Numbered from the stretch's first letter, positions 19,817 to 28,689 are shown. The stretch: DNA of 64,000 nt from Chelatococcus sambhunathii (GCF_001418005.1 NZ_LIOL01000004.1:362135-426134); one strand, 5' to 3'. Numbers and translations are program-made. The notes: generated from the sequence alone by a model not told the origin.

Positions 19817-19966
19817 CTTGATCCTCCCTCGCACGGGGGAGGTGGCGCTGCACAGCAGCGACGGAGGGGGCCAAGCGCCCGAGACGGTGAGCGCCGTTCC
19901 CGACTAGGCCCCACCCGTCTCGGTCCTTCGGACCGATCCACCCTCCCCTCAAGAGGAGGGATCAAG
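19817..19966. repeat. Palindromic intergenic repeat upstream of glcD
   Basis: A roughly 150-bp element bounded by CTTGATCC (19817-19824) and its complement GGATCAAG (19959-19966). It contains CCTCCC-TCGCAC-GGGGGAGG, a perfect CGGTCC-TTC-GGACCG hairpin at 19921-19935, and CCTCCCCTC. This layout resembles dispersed intergenic repeats of Rhizobiales. Related CCTCCCC fragments occur near 8200 and 21025. It lies in the glcD leader and could affect its promoter. Confidence 0.55.
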
Positions 19967-20093
19967 CCCACCTGCTCCGTACAATCTGCACAGCAAACCT
20001 TATCGAGAATCACTTTAATCGATTGACAATCCTTTGCCAGCGCGACCGAAAGCAGCAAGATTGTTTCGCTTTCAGAAAAAGTGGGGGCGTGCG

Positions 20094-21014
20094 GTGGACC
20101 ATCTCGGCGATCTCGACGTCTTTGCCCGCGTCGTCGCGGCCAAGGGCATGTCGGCGGCCGGCCGCGAGCTCGGCCTGTCGCCGGCCGTCATCTCCAAGCG
20201 CATCCGGCGGTTGGAGGAGCGGCTCGGCGTGCGTCTCCTGCAGCGCACGACGCGCCAGATCGCGCTGACGGACATCGGCCAGGGCTTCTACGAGCGGGTC
20301 GTCGCCATCCTCGCCGCGGTGGAGGAAGCGGAGGGCTGGGCGACGAGCGGCGCGGAGACGGCGCGGGGCGTGCTGCGCGTCTCGGCGCCGACTTCCTTCG
20401 GGCGCATGCACATCGCCCCGCACGTCAAGCGCTTCCTCGACGAGCACCCGGGCGTGACCGTCGACCTCGAGCTGTCGGACGCCTTCGTCGATGTGGTGGC
20501 CGAAGGGTTCGACGTTGCCGTGCGCATCGCCGACCTCGCCGATTCGAGCCTCGTCGCCCGCCGGCTGGCACCGAACCACCGCCTGCTCTGCGCCACGCCC
20601 GGCTATCTTGCCGTGCACGGGCGGCCGCGGGGCGTGGAGGACCTTGCCCGCCATACGCTCCTCGCCCACAACACCGACCATTGGCGGCTCGAGGGGCCGC
20701 AGGGCCTCGTCTCTATCAAGGTCACCGGCCCGCTCAGGACCAATTCGAGCGAGGTGGTGCGCGAGGCGGTGCTGGCCGGCATCGGCATCGCCTTGCGCTC
20801 GACCTGGGACATCGGCCCCGAACTCGAGGACGGACGGCTCGAAGCCGTGCTGCCCGGCTGGCGCGGAGTGAGCCGGGTCGGCATCTACGCCGTCTATCCG
20901 AGCCGCCGCCATCTGCAGCCGAAGGTGCGGGCCTTCATCGACTTTCTCGCCGCGCTCTACGGGCCGCGGCCCTACTGGGACGCCGGCCTCGGCCTGCCCG
21001 ACGAAGCGGCATGA
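20094..21014 (+). CDS. LysR-family regulator, probably of glcDEF
   Basis: 306 residues from a GTG at 20094, preceded by a GGGGG stretch; the frame opens earlier (20034) but those 20 residues do not belong to LysR proteins. The N-terminal winged HTH has GMSAAGRELGLSPAVISKRIRRLEERLGV; the rest is a LysR effector domain. It is divergently placed from glcDEF, the usual arrangement for a LysR protein and its target. The AT-rich stretch at 20000-20030 (AATCGATT palindrome, ATTGACAAT) is the likely binding and promoter region. Ligand unknown; glycolate is a guess from context. Confidence 0.88.
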   Translation: MDHLGDLDVFARVVAAKGMSAAGRELGLSPAVISKRIRRLEERLGVRLLQRTTRQIALTDIGQGFYERVVAILAAVEEAEGWATSGAETARGVLRVSAPTSFGRMHIAPHVKRFLDEHPGVTVDLELSDAFVDVVAEGFDVAVRIADLADSSLVARRLAPNHRLLCATPGYLAVHGRPRGVEDLARHTLLAHNTDHWRLEGPQGLVSIKVTGPLRTNSSEVVREAVLAGIGIALRSTWDIGPELEDGRLEAVLPGWRGVSRVGIYAVYPSRRHLQPKVRAFIDFLAALYGPRPYWDAGLGLPDEAA

Positions 21015-21078
21015 GCGACATTTCTCCCCTCCCCCTTGCGGCGAGGGGAATGAGCCGCGGCCTTCCAAACGCAATCAA

Positions 21079-22347
21079 TCAAGGATGATCCTCCCCCGCA
21101 TGGCGGCGGCGGATGCGGCGCACGACGAGCCAGACGGCCAGCACTGCCAGCGGCACGGCGGCTGCAGTGGCAAGGCCCGGCTCCGGTACCGGCAGGCCGG
21201 CCTCCTTGGCACCCTTGGCGAGGTAGCCGAGCAGGCCGACGACGTAATAGCTGATGGCCGCGACCGAGAGTCCTTCCACCGTCTGCTGCAGGCGCAGCTG
21301 CAGGCGGGTGCGGTTGTTCATGGCGACGAGAAGGTCCCGGTTCTGCTGCTCGATCTCGACATCGACGCGCGTGCGTAGCAGCGTCGCCGCGCGGGCGAGC
21401 TTGCGCGAGAGGTTGGCCTGCCGCTCCTCGAGCGTCTGGACCGTGCGCATGGCCGGTGCAAGGCGTCGGGCGAGGAAGGCGGCCCAGGTCGGCAGGCCCT
21501 CGTAGGGCTCTTCTCCGATGACGTCGAGCCGCTGCTGCACGATGCGGTCATAGGCGCGGCTCGCGCCGAAGCGGTAGCTCGACGAGGCGGATTCGGCCTC
21601 CGAGACGGCAGCGAGCGCCGTCAGTTCGTCGAGCAGGGCGGAGTTTGCGGTCGCCCCCACCGTCTCGCGCATGGCACGGGTGATGCGCGCGAGCTCCTCC
21701 TCCATCTGCCTGAGGCCGGGCGCAAGGCGCTGAGCCTCGGGCAGGCCGAGCAGGGCGAGCGTGCGGTAGGTCTCAATCTCGATGAGCCGCTGGGTCAGCG
21801 CACCGGCGCGGGCGGGGCTCAGGTCGAGATCGAGCACCAGGATGCGCACGGCGCCGCGCTCGTCGGGGCGGAAATCCGTCGCCGCCAGCGCCGCCCCGCC
21901 GTCCATGATGGAGGCGGCGAGCGAGGCCCGGTCGAAGATGTCCTCCAGCGACAGGGCCGCGGCCTCGGGCAGGAGATGCAGGTCGAGCGCGACGAGCAGC
22001 GGGCCCGGGGCGGGGAGCCCGCTCATCGGGGCATGCGGCCGCTCGACGGCGGCAAAGGGCGTCCTGTGGTCGCAGGCGATGCGCCAGGTGTAGGTGATGA
22101 ACTCGCTGTGCTGCTCCCAGCGCAGTTCGCCGCCGGACAGGGGCACGTGGTGGAAGCGCGTATCCGGCTGCGGTCCCGCCACGCCGCGAGCGAGACAGAA
22201 GGCGCCGAGGCGCTCACGATCCTCGCGGCATGCCGCCGCATCGGCCATGAAGGCGAAATGCATGAGCCGCGCCGGCGTCGCGAGCGGCACGAAGGGCCGC
22301 GCATGCATCTCGCCCAGAACCGCCGCCCGTAACGGATGCTCCTGCAT
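21079..22347 (-). CDS. DUF3422 family membrane-anchored protein
   Basis: 422 residues from the ATG at 22347, chosen because GGAGGGG stands just upstream; the frame extends 40 residues further. The conserved N-terminal signature LGEMHARPF is present. The large soluble domain ends in a coiled, basic segment (residues about 310-360, RQANLSRKLARAATLLRTRV) followed by hydrophobic segments near the C-terminus. Known only as a domain of unknown function in proteobacteria. Divergent from lutA. Confidence 0.85.
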   Translation of the reverse strand: MQEHPLRAAVLGEMHARPFVPLATPARLMHFAFMADAAACREDRERLGAFCLARGVAGPQPDTRFHHVPLSGGELRWEQHSEFITYTWRIACDHRTPFAAVERPHAPMSGLPAPGPLLVALDLHLLPEAAALSLEDIFDRASLAASIMDGGAALAATDFRPDERGAVRILVLDLDLSPARAGALTQRLIEIETYRTLALLGLPEAQRLAPGLRQMEEELARITRAMRETVGATANSALLDELTALAAVSEAESASSSYRFGASRAYDRIVQQRLDVIGEEPYEGLPTWAAFLARRLAPAMRTVQTLEERQANLSRKLARAATLLRTRVDVEIEQQNRDLLVAMNNRTRLQLRLQQTVEGLSVAAISYYVVGLLGYLAKGAKEAGLPVPEPGLATAAAVPLAVLAVWLVVRRIRRRHAGEDHP

Positions 22348-22546
22348 CGCCCCTCCAGCCAAGATATCCCGGCTCGCCCTGTGCCCCAGCATGCGCGGCG
22401 GCGCGCAGCCCTGCAACCGCAGGATGGCTGCCGTGCCCCGCGTCGAGGCCGCTTGCAACCGGCGCAACGGTTCGTCATGTTCTCGAACCGTTTAGAAAAT
22501 CTTGAAGCTGAACCGCCGGGAGACCGCACGTGAGGGACATCCGCCC

Positions 22547-23353
22547 GTGACTGCCGAAGCCGCCCCCGAAGTCGCCCACCCCGGGCCGCGCGTCGGCCTC
22601 TTCGTCACCTGCCTCGTCGATCTCATGCGGCCTTCGGTCGGCTTTGCCGCGGTGAAGCTGCTGGAGGATGCCGGCTGCATCGTCGAGGTGCCGGTTCAGA
22701 CCTGCTGCGGCCAACCCGCCTACAATTCCGGCGACCGCGGCACGACCCGCGCCCTCGCCGAGCAGGTCATCGAGAACTTCCGCGGCTTCGACTATGTGGT
22801 GGCGCCCTCGGGCTCGTGCGCCGGCATGATCAGGAAGCACTATCCCGAGCTCTTCCACGACGACCCCAACTGGCTTCCGCGGGCCAGCGATCTCGCCGCC
22901 CGCACCCATGAACTGACGAGCTTTCTCGTCGACGTGCTCAAGGTGCGGCACGTCGAGGCGCGCTACGAGGGGCGCGTGACCTATCACGATTCCTGCTCCG
23001 GCCTGCGCGAGCTCGGCGTCGCCCGCCAGCCGCGCCAGCTCCTGAAGACGGTCGCGGGCCTCGAACTGGTCGAGATGCAGGAGAGCGACGTCTGTTGCGG
23101 TTTCGGCGGCACCTTCGCCGTGAAATACGGGGAAATCTCCGATGCCATCGTGACGAAGAAGGCGGAGAACATCGCGGCCTCCGAGGCCGACACCCTGCTT
23201 GCGGGCGACCTCGGCTGCCTGATGAACATGGCGGGCAAGCTCGCCCGCGAAGGCAAGGCGACGAAGGTGCGGCACGTGGCCGAGGTGCTCGCGGGCATGA
23301 CGGACGAGGCCCCCATCGCGGCTGCAGCGGCGCAGCGGAGCGGGAGCGCGTGA
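22547..23353 (+). CDS. lutA: Lactate utilization protein A (CCG-domain Fe-S protein)
   Basis: 268 residues from a GTG at 22547; the frame also opens at a TTG 45 bp earlier. Two CCG domains: QTCCGQPAYN and SDVCCGFGGTF, the ligands of a noncubane-type cluster in this family, plus VAPSGSCAGM. LutA works with LutB and LutC to oxidise L-lactate to pyruvate. Here it is split from lutBC by about 1.3 kb that contains an opposite-strand carbonic anhydrase gene. Confidence 0.92.
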   Translation: MTAEAAPEVAHPGPRVGLFVTCLVDLMRPSVGFAAVKLLEDAGCIVEVPVQTCCGQPAYNSGDRGTTRALAEQVIENFRGFDYVVAPSGSCAGMIRKHYPELFHDDPNWLPRASDLAARTHELTSFLVDVLKVRHVEARYEGRVTYHDSCSGLRELGVARQPRQLLKTVAGLELVEMQESDVCCGFGGTFAVKYGEISDAIVTKKAENIAASEADTLLAGDLGCLMNMAGKLAREGKATKVRHVAEVLAGMTDEAPIAAAAAQRSGSA

Positions 23354-23699
23354 GCCAGCGCACACCACGGCGCATTCGACTAAAGGCGAATTGCCCCTGA
23401 TGCCGTCCCGTGGTGCCTCATCGCCCCGTGCTGCCGTCTTCGATTCCTGCGGATCGATGGGCGTGATGCGGGAGCACATCCTGCACCGGCCGGGCGATAA
23501 CGACAAAGACAACGCGCGGACGGCTGTCGGCCACAAGCTCCAAGAGGGGAGCGGCAAACCGCCACCGGGCAGGCGAGAGGTCGTGCGCGGCCGCTCGCCT
23601 GCCCATTGCCGCCGGAAGTTGCGCCTCGCCTTTGCTCCCACACGTTGCCCGTCCCTCTTCCGGAAGGTTCCGAGGATGACGCTCGGCCTCTTTGGCGCG
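23354..23699. other. Gene-free stretch with an 11-bp inverted repeat
   Basis: No coding frame with coding character is visible. GGGCAGGCGAG (23567-23577) pairs perfectly with CTCGCCTGCCC (23594-23604) across a 16-base loop. There is no T-run, so it may be a Rho-assisted 3' end for lutA or for the convergent carbonic anhydrase gene. Confidence 0.5.
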
Positions 23700-24446
23700 T
23701 CACGTCTCGCGCAGGATCCTGCGATTGCGCGGCTGAACGGGGCGGGCGTTGTTCGGATAGAGCGCCGCGAAGCGGGCGACCTGCGTCTCGGCCACCTCCA
23801 CGGGCGTGGTAAGCACGATCCAGTCCACACCCTCGCTGCACGGGGGCGTCGTGAGCGAGCCGCTATAGCGCACATAGCGTCCGGCATCCGGCAGAAGGCC
23901 CGAGATATCGAGGCCCGTCAGGGCGGCGGAAGCGCCAGCCTGCTGCGGCGCATGCGCCAGGATCGTCTCGAAGGCCCCGTTGGCTCGCCCGCGCGCCAGG
24001 AGAACACCGAGCACGGCGAGGCCGCCGTCCGTACCGCGATGCACGAAGTGGCATTCGAGGGGAAAGCGCCTGCCGCGCAGGCGGTGCTCGCTCGGGTGGT
24101 GGAAGTGGAACTGGATGAGGTCGTAGACATCCTCGCCGACGACCAGCCTGTTGCCCGGTGCCGCATCGATCTGGACCGTATGGCCGTTGTTGGCGATGCG
24201 CGGGAAGCCGGCAGCATAGCGCGGATCGAGCTTCGGCAGATCGGCGCGCTGCGGATGATCGAGATCGATGGGCGATTGGCCGCGGCCGATGGCGCAGGCC
24301 CTGAACTCCTCCGACAGCTTGCCCCAGTATTCCGGCCCTTCGCCGCCCTCATAACCCCAATGCGGCTCGCCCGCCGCGGCGGCACCAGCGCAGACCGGGC
24401 AAAGCGCCAGGCCGGCAAAACCCTTGATGAAAGAACGGCGGTCCAT
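23700..24446 (-). CDS. Alpha-class carbonic anhydrase, Tat-exported
   Basis: 248 residues from the ATG at 24446, which has a GGAGA site; an upstream in-frame start would put seven residues before the signal. Twin-arginine motif RRSFIKGFAGLAL at residues 3-15 with a cleavage region ending AGAAAAGEP. Alpha-CA motifs: GRGQSPIDL, the zinc ligands in FHFHHPSEH and LECHFVH, and YSGSLTTPPCSEGV. It hydrates CO2 in the periplasm. It lies on the opposite strand between lutA and lutB; supply of bicarbonate or pH control during carboxylate metabolism is possible but unproven. Confidence 0.93.
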   Translation of the reverse strand: MDRRSFIKGFAGLALCPVCAGAAAAGEPHWGYEGGEGPEYWGKLSEEFRACAIGRGQSPIDLDHPQRADLPKLDPRYAAGFPRIANNGHTVQIDAAPGNRLVVGEDVYDLIQFHFHHPSEHRLRGRRFPLECHFVHRGTDGGLAVLGVLLARGRANGAFETILAHAPQQAGASAALTGLDISGLLPDAGRYVRYSGSLTTPPCSEGVDWIVLTTPVEVAETQVARFAALYPNNARPVQPRNRRILRET

Positions 24447-24687
24447 GCAACATCTCCAAATAATCAACGAGCATCGTATTCGGATAGGGCGACTTTCTCT
24501 GCGATAGCCGGATTGATATTGCCGGACTCTACTTCAGGGAGCTCCGCCATTGCTCGCACGGCGGGCACGGAAGGACAGCAGCGTGCGCCGGCGAAACGCT
24601 GCCCCACCGCGATTGGCCTCGCCCGTCGCACTTGACGCGCGGGACCCGTCCTCCTGATATGCTGACCGCCCGAGGGACGACAAAGAC

Positions 24688-26124
24688 ATGACGCTTCATC
24701 CCACCTCTCCGAAGTTCAAGGAAAACGCCCATCAGGCGCTCGGCGACACGCAGCTGCAGAAGGCGCTGGGCAATGTGCGGCAGGGCTTCATCGACAAGCG
24801 CGTGCATGCGGCCGAGCGGCTGCCCGAGTTCGAGGCGTTGCGGGATTCGGCGCGGGACATCAAGAACCACACCCTCGCCCATCTCGACCTCTACCTGGAG
24901 CGCTACGAGCAGGCGGTGACCGCGGCCGGCGGGCATGTCCATTTCGCCCGCACGGCGAAGGAGGCCTGCGACATCGTCGGCGCGATCTGCCGGCGCCTCG
25001 AGGCGAAGACCGTCACCAAGGGCAAGTCGATGATCGCCGAGGAGATCGGGCTCAACGCCCATCTCGAGGGCCTCGGCATGGAGCCGGTGGAGACCGACCT
25101 CGGCGAATACATCATCCAGCTCAGGAACGAGCCGCCCTCGCATATCATCGCCCCCGCCGTGCACCTCACCAAGGAGCAGGTGGCGTCGGACTTCCGCCGC
25201 GTGCACAAGGGGCTCGACAAGGACCGCGACCTCACCGAGCCGGTGACGCTCCTCGGCGAGGCGCGCCAGGTGCTGCGCGAGCGCTTCCTCGCTGCCGACG
25301 TCGGCATCACGGGCGCGAACTTCCTCGTCGCGGAGACAGGCACCTCCATCATCGTCACCAACGAGGGCAACGGCGACCTGACACAGACCCTGCCCAAGGC
25401 GCATATCGTGCTCGCCTCGATCGAGAAGCTGGTGCCGACGCTGGAGGACGTGTCGCAAATCCTGCGCGTGCTCGCCCGTTCGGCGACCGGGCAGGACATG
25501 TCGGTCTACACCACCTTCTCCACCGGGCCGCGGCGGCCGGGCGACCCGGACGGGCCGGGCGAATACCACGTCGTCATCCTCGACAACGGGCGCTCGGCGA
25601 TGCTGGGCACGGATTTCCAGGACATGCTGCGCTGCATCCGCTGCGGTGCCTGCATGAACCATTGCCCGGTCTACCACGCCGTCGGCGGGCACGCCTACGG
25701 CTGGGTCTATCCCGGGCCCATGGGCGCCGTGCTGACGCCAAGCCTCATCGGCGTCGACAAGGCCGGGCACCTGCCCAATGCCTCGACCTTCTGCGGACGC
25801 TGCGAGAGCGTGTGCCCCGTACGCATCCCGCTGCCCAAGATGATGCGCCACTGGCGCGAGCGCGAGTTCGAGCGGCATCTGACACCGGCCACCGTCCGCT
25901 CGGGCCTCTCGGTATGGGGCTTCTTCGCCCGGCGGCCGACGCTCTACCGGCTCGCGACCGGCCTTGCCATGCGCGCCCTCGCCTTCGCCGGCGGCGGCAA
26001 GGGGCGCCTGCGCTGGCTGCCGGGCGCCGGTGGCTGGACGCGCTATCGCGACTTCCCCGCCCCGCAGGGCGCCTCCTTCCAGGAGCGCTGGCGCAAGGAG
26101 CGCGCCAACCGGAAGGTGGCCTGA
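24688..26124 (+). CDS. lutB: Lactate utilization iron-sulfur protein B
   Basis: 478 residues. An N-terminal LUD domain (residues about 70-300, with GITGANFLVAETGTSIIVTN) is followed by two 4Fe-4S motifs, CIRCGACMNHCPVY and CGRCESVCPVRIP, and a C-terminal tail. It is the electron-carrying subunit of the LutABC L-lactate oxidase. The stop is 1 bp before the lutC ATG. Confidence 0.94.
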   Translation: MTLHPTSPKFKENAHQALGDTQLQKALGNVRQGFIDKRVHAAERLPEFEALRDSARDIKNHTLAHLDLYLERYEQAVTAAGGHVHFARTAKEACDIVGAICRRLEAKTVTKGKSMIAEEIGLNAHLEGLGMEPVETDLGEYIIQLRNEPPSHIIAPAVHLTKEQVASDFRRVHKGLDKDRDLTEPVTLLGEARQVLRERFLAADVGITGANFLVAETGTSIIVTNEGNGDLTQTLPKAHIVLASIEKLVPTLEDVSQILRVLARSATGQDMSVYTTFSTGPRRPGDPDGPGEYHVVILDNGRSAMLGTDFQDMLRCIRCGACMNHCPVYHAVGGHAYGWVYPGPMGAVLTPSLIGVDKAGHLPNASTFCGRCESVCPVRIPLPKMMRHWREREFERHLTPATVRSGLSVWGFFARRPTLYRLATGLAMRALAFAGGGKGRLRWLPGAGGWTRYRDFPAPQGASFQERWRKERANRKVA

Positions 26125-26125
26125 G

Positions 26126-26830
26126 ATGAGCGGCAATCCCAAAAACGATTCCGCCATGAGCAACGCCCGCGCCGAGATCTTCGCCAATATCCGCCGCTCG
26201 CTCGGCGTCACCGGCACTGAGGCGCCGCGCCGCGACGCGGTCGACGACCGCATCGAGCGCGCGCCCAAGGGGCTCATTCCCGGCCGCGGTCAGGTGACCG
26301 GTTCCGAGCGCATCGCCCTGTTCAAGGCCGAGGCCGAGCGGGCACAGGCGAGTGTCGCCATGGTCTCCTCGGCGGATGCGGTGCCGGCGGCGGTTGCCGA
26401 CTATCTGCGCGACCACAACCTGCCGGCCGCGGTGCGCATGGGCGCGGACGCGCGCCTCGCCAGCATGCCGTGGGGAGAGACAGCGCTGGAGATTACGAGA
26501 GGAGCGAGCGAGGGGCGCGACCTCAACGGCGTCAGCCATGCCTTCGCCGGTATCGCCGAATCCGGCACGCTCGTCCTCGTCTCGGGCGAGGACAATCCGA
26601 CGACGCTCAATTTCCTGCCCGACAATCACATCGTCGTCGTCAATGCGAAGGACCTCGCCGGCGACTACGAGGAGATGTGGGGCCGCATCCGCTTCACCTA
26701 CGGCAAGGGGCAGATGCCGCGCACCGTGAACTTCGTGACGGGCCCTTCCCGTTCAGGCGACATCGAGCAGACGCTGCTGCTCGGCGCCCACGGCCCGCGA
26801 CGCGTGCATATCGTCGTCGTGGAGGGGTGA
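26126..26830 (+). CDS. lutC: Lactate utilization protein C (LUD domain)
   Basis: 234 residues from the ATG at 26126, one base after the lutB stop; the frame is open further upstream inside lutB. The single LUD domain has GIAESGTLVL and DNPTTLNFLPDNHIVVV, with a closing TGPSRSGDIEQTLLLGAHGP motif. It forms the LutABC complex with LutB and the separately encoded LutA. Confidence 0.93.
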   Translation: MSGNPKNDSAMSNARAEIFANIRRSLGVTGTEAPRRDAVDDRIERAPKGLIPGRGQVTGSERIALFKAEAERAQASVAMVSSADAVPAAVADYLRDHNLPAAVRMGADARLASMPWGETALEITRGASEGRDLNGVSHAFAGIAESGTLVLVSGEDNPTTLNFLPDNHIVVVNAKDLAGDYEEMWGRIRFTYGKGQMPRTVNFVTGPSRSGDIEQTLLLGAHGPRRVHIVVVEG

Positions 26831-26874
26831 AGGAGGAGGTGCTCGGACGCGATACCGGCGGCTCTTTTGTCACA

Positions 26875-26965
26875 CGTCATGCCCGCGCTCGTCGCGGGCA
26901 TCCACGCCCTTAAAGGCTGCGCGACGTCGAAGGCGTGGCTGGCCGGGACGAGCCCGGCCATGACG
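26875..26965. repeat. Intergenic palindromic repeat (34-bp arms)
   Basis: Arm 26875-26908 and arm 26932-26965 are inverted copies matching at 29 of 34 positions, beginning CGTCATG and ending CATGACG, with a 23-bp centre. Each arm is itself partly palindromic (CCCGCG..CGCGGG; CCGGG..CCCGG). It resembles the GTCATG...CGGGC...CATGAC elements scattered between genes in Rhizobiales. It lies between convergent lutC and gdx and may act as a bidirectional transcription stop. Confidence 0.75.
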
Positions 26966-26998
26966 AGAGCGGTTGCACTTCCCCGCCCCTAACCCAGG

Positions 26999-27322
26999 TC
27001 AGGCCGCCGGCGTGACGAGCTTCAGCCCGACGATGCCGGCGACGATGAGGCCGATGCAGCCGAGCCTGAGCGCGTCGGCGGCCTCGCCGAACAGCATGAT
27101 GCCGAGCATCACCGTGCCGACCGTGCCGACGCCGGTCCAGACAGCATAGGCAGTGCCGAGCGGCAGGTTCTTGAGGGCGAGGCCGAGAAGGCCGAGGCTC
27201 ACGATCATCGAGGCGACGGTGAGTGCCGTCGGCAGCGGCCGGCTAAAACCATCCGTGAACTTGAGGCCGACGGCCCAGCCCACTTCGAAGAGGCCGGCAA
27301 GGAATAGATAGGCCCAAGCCAT
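26999..27322 (-). CDS. gdx: Guanidinium exporter of the SMR family (Gdx/SugE)
   Basis: 107 residues, four membrane spans, from the ATG at 27322 (the frame extends upstream through the leader but that part is non-coding). The residues that bind guanidinium in Gdx proteins are all present at their expected numbers: E13, W16, S42, Y59, W62. It should therefore export guanidinium in exchange for protons as an antiparallel dimer, rather than being a broad drug pump like EmrE. Older annotations call it SugE, quaternary ammonium resistance. The leader carries a guanidine-II riboswitch candidate. Confidence 0.9.
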   Translation of the reverse strand: MAWAYLFLAGLFEVGWAVGLKFTDGFSRPLPTALTVASMIVSLGLLGLALKNLPLGTAYAVWTGVGTVGTVMLGIMLFGEAADALRLGCIGLIVAGIVGLKLVTPAA

Positions 27323-27380
27323 AACGCACGATCCTGTCGTTGTGCCCGCCGGACGCTGAATGCCATCGGGGCCGGGCGGC

Positions 27381-27443
27381 GGCAGGGTCGTCCCGGCCGG
27401 GAGAAAACCCGGCCTGCGCCGGGGCAGGGTCGTCCCCACGGCG
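27381..27443 (-). promoter_or_regulatory. Guanidine-II (mini-ykkC) riboswitch candidate
   Basis: On the minus strand two hairpins each carry GGG-ACGA-CCC followed by TGCC: the first at 27417-27443 (GTGGGG-ACGA-CCCTGC with an outer CGCC/GGCG stem), the second at 27381-27398 (GGCCGGG-ACGA-CCCTGCC with one C-U mismatch). Tandem stem-loops with ACGR tetraloops are the hallmark of guanidine-II riboswitches, and the gene downstream is their typical target. Between them GGCCGGG-TTTTCT-CCCGGCC can form a rival hairpin that takes the 5' arm of the second stem. The gdx ATG is about 58 bases downstream. Confidence 0.82.
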
Positions 27444-27494
27444 CGAGAGGTGGGACACCGACTGCCGGTCGTCAAGGGCCGGCGGACGTGGTGA

Positions 27495-28430
27495 TCAGCC
27501 GGCCTGCCCCGCGATGAGGCGGGCGGCCGCGAGATCCTCCAGCGCATAGCCGACGGACTTGAAGAGGGTGATCTCGTCCTCGCCGGTGCGGCCCGGATGG
27601 GCGCCGGTGACGAGTTCCTTCAGGTCGGCGCGGATGTCGCTCTCGGCGATGATGCCGGCCGCCAGCGGCTGGGCGAGATCACCGGCGAGGATGGCGCCGG
27701 GGCGCAGGTCGACGAACAGGCTCGCCCGCCGCACCGCCTCGTCGTCGGCCTCGCGCATGTCGCCCTTGAAGGCGCCGACGAGGTCGAGATGGGCGCCGGG
27801 CTTGAGCCATGCGCCCCGCACGACCGGCTGGGTCGCGCTCGTGCAGCAGGAGATGACGTCCGCCGCCGCGGCGCTTGCAGCGAGGTCCTCGCAGACCTGC
27901 GCCGTCAGCCCCTCCTCCGCGAGGGCCGCGACGACCTGAGCCGCCTTGTCGGGGCTACGGCCATAGATCTCGATGCGGGTGAAGGCGCGCACGCTCGCAT
28001 GGGCCGCGGCCATGTTGGCCGAGAGCTGCCCGGTGCCGACGACGAGAAGATGCCGCGCATCCGCGCGCGCGAGGCGTTTGGCCGCGACCGCCGAGGCGGC
28101 GGCGGTGCGGCGGACGGTGAGTTCATCGCCCTCGTAGACGCCCTTGAGGCGCCCGTCGGCGCCGTCGAAGAGGAGGTAGGCGGCGTTGATGGTAGCGAGG
28201 CCGAGGGCCGTATTGCCCGGGAAGAAGGTGACGGCCTTGACGCCGATGCTGTCGCCGCCGATCCAGGCCGGCATCAGGAGCAGCGTGCCGTCGTCGCCCT
28301 TCGGGTTCGCGATGGTGAGGCTCTGGCGCTGGGGCACGTCGGCGCCTCTGGCGAACATCTCCTCAAGGGCGGCGATGAGGCCCGGCCACGGCAGGGCGGC
28401 ACGGACCGCGGCGGCATCAAACATCTGCAT
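27495..28430 (-). CDS. Ornithine cyclodeaminase family protein
   Basis: 311 residues. The NAD-binding domain has LVVGTGQLSANMAAAH near residue 130 and the family Arg/Lys substrate-binding residues lie in the GVKAVTFFPGN region. In this context (arginase and ornithine aminotransferase upstream) deamination of ornithine to proline is the likely reaction, but the family (OCD/mu-crystallin) also contains ketimine reductases and alanine dehydrogenases. It may be transcribed with rocF-rocD across a 259-bp gap. It ends 52 bp before the riboswitch. Confidence 0.85.
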   Translation of the reverse strand: MQMFDAAAVRAALPWPGLIAALEEMFARGADVPQRQSLTIANPKGDDGTLLLMPAWIGGDSIGVKAVTFFPGNTALGLATINAAYLLFDGADGRLKGVYEGDELTVRRTAAASAVAAKRLARADARHLLVVGTGQLSANMAAAHASVRAFTRIEIYGRSPDKAAQVVAALAEEGLTAQVCEDLAASAAAADVISCCTSATQPVVRGAWLKPGAHLDLVGAFKGDMREADDEAVRRASLFVDLRPGAILAGDLAQPLAAGIIAESDIRADLKELVTGAHPGRTGEDEITLFKSVGYALEDLAAARLIAGQAG

Positions 28431-28689
28431 GGTCAGATCGAATCCCGGTTGACGCTCACGCGATCTTTTGCGGAAACGGCGGCGGGCGGCAACCGCCGTC
28501 GGCCCCTGCCTTTACACACGACCTCGTTTCCCGGGCGCATGCAGCGCGAGCGGAATGCGACCCCGGAACCAGCGTGAGGACTCGCCGAAGGCGCCGTATA
28601 TCCCGCGACGAATGAGCCCCGGATCAGCACCGCAGCATTTCATGCTGCAGCGCATCCGGGGCACGAGGGCGCCGCGACGCGCCCTCCCC

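Noticed and set aside
18338..20026. 562-residue plus-strand frame opposite glcD
   Set aside because: Antisense shadow; glcD is strongly conserved on the other strand.
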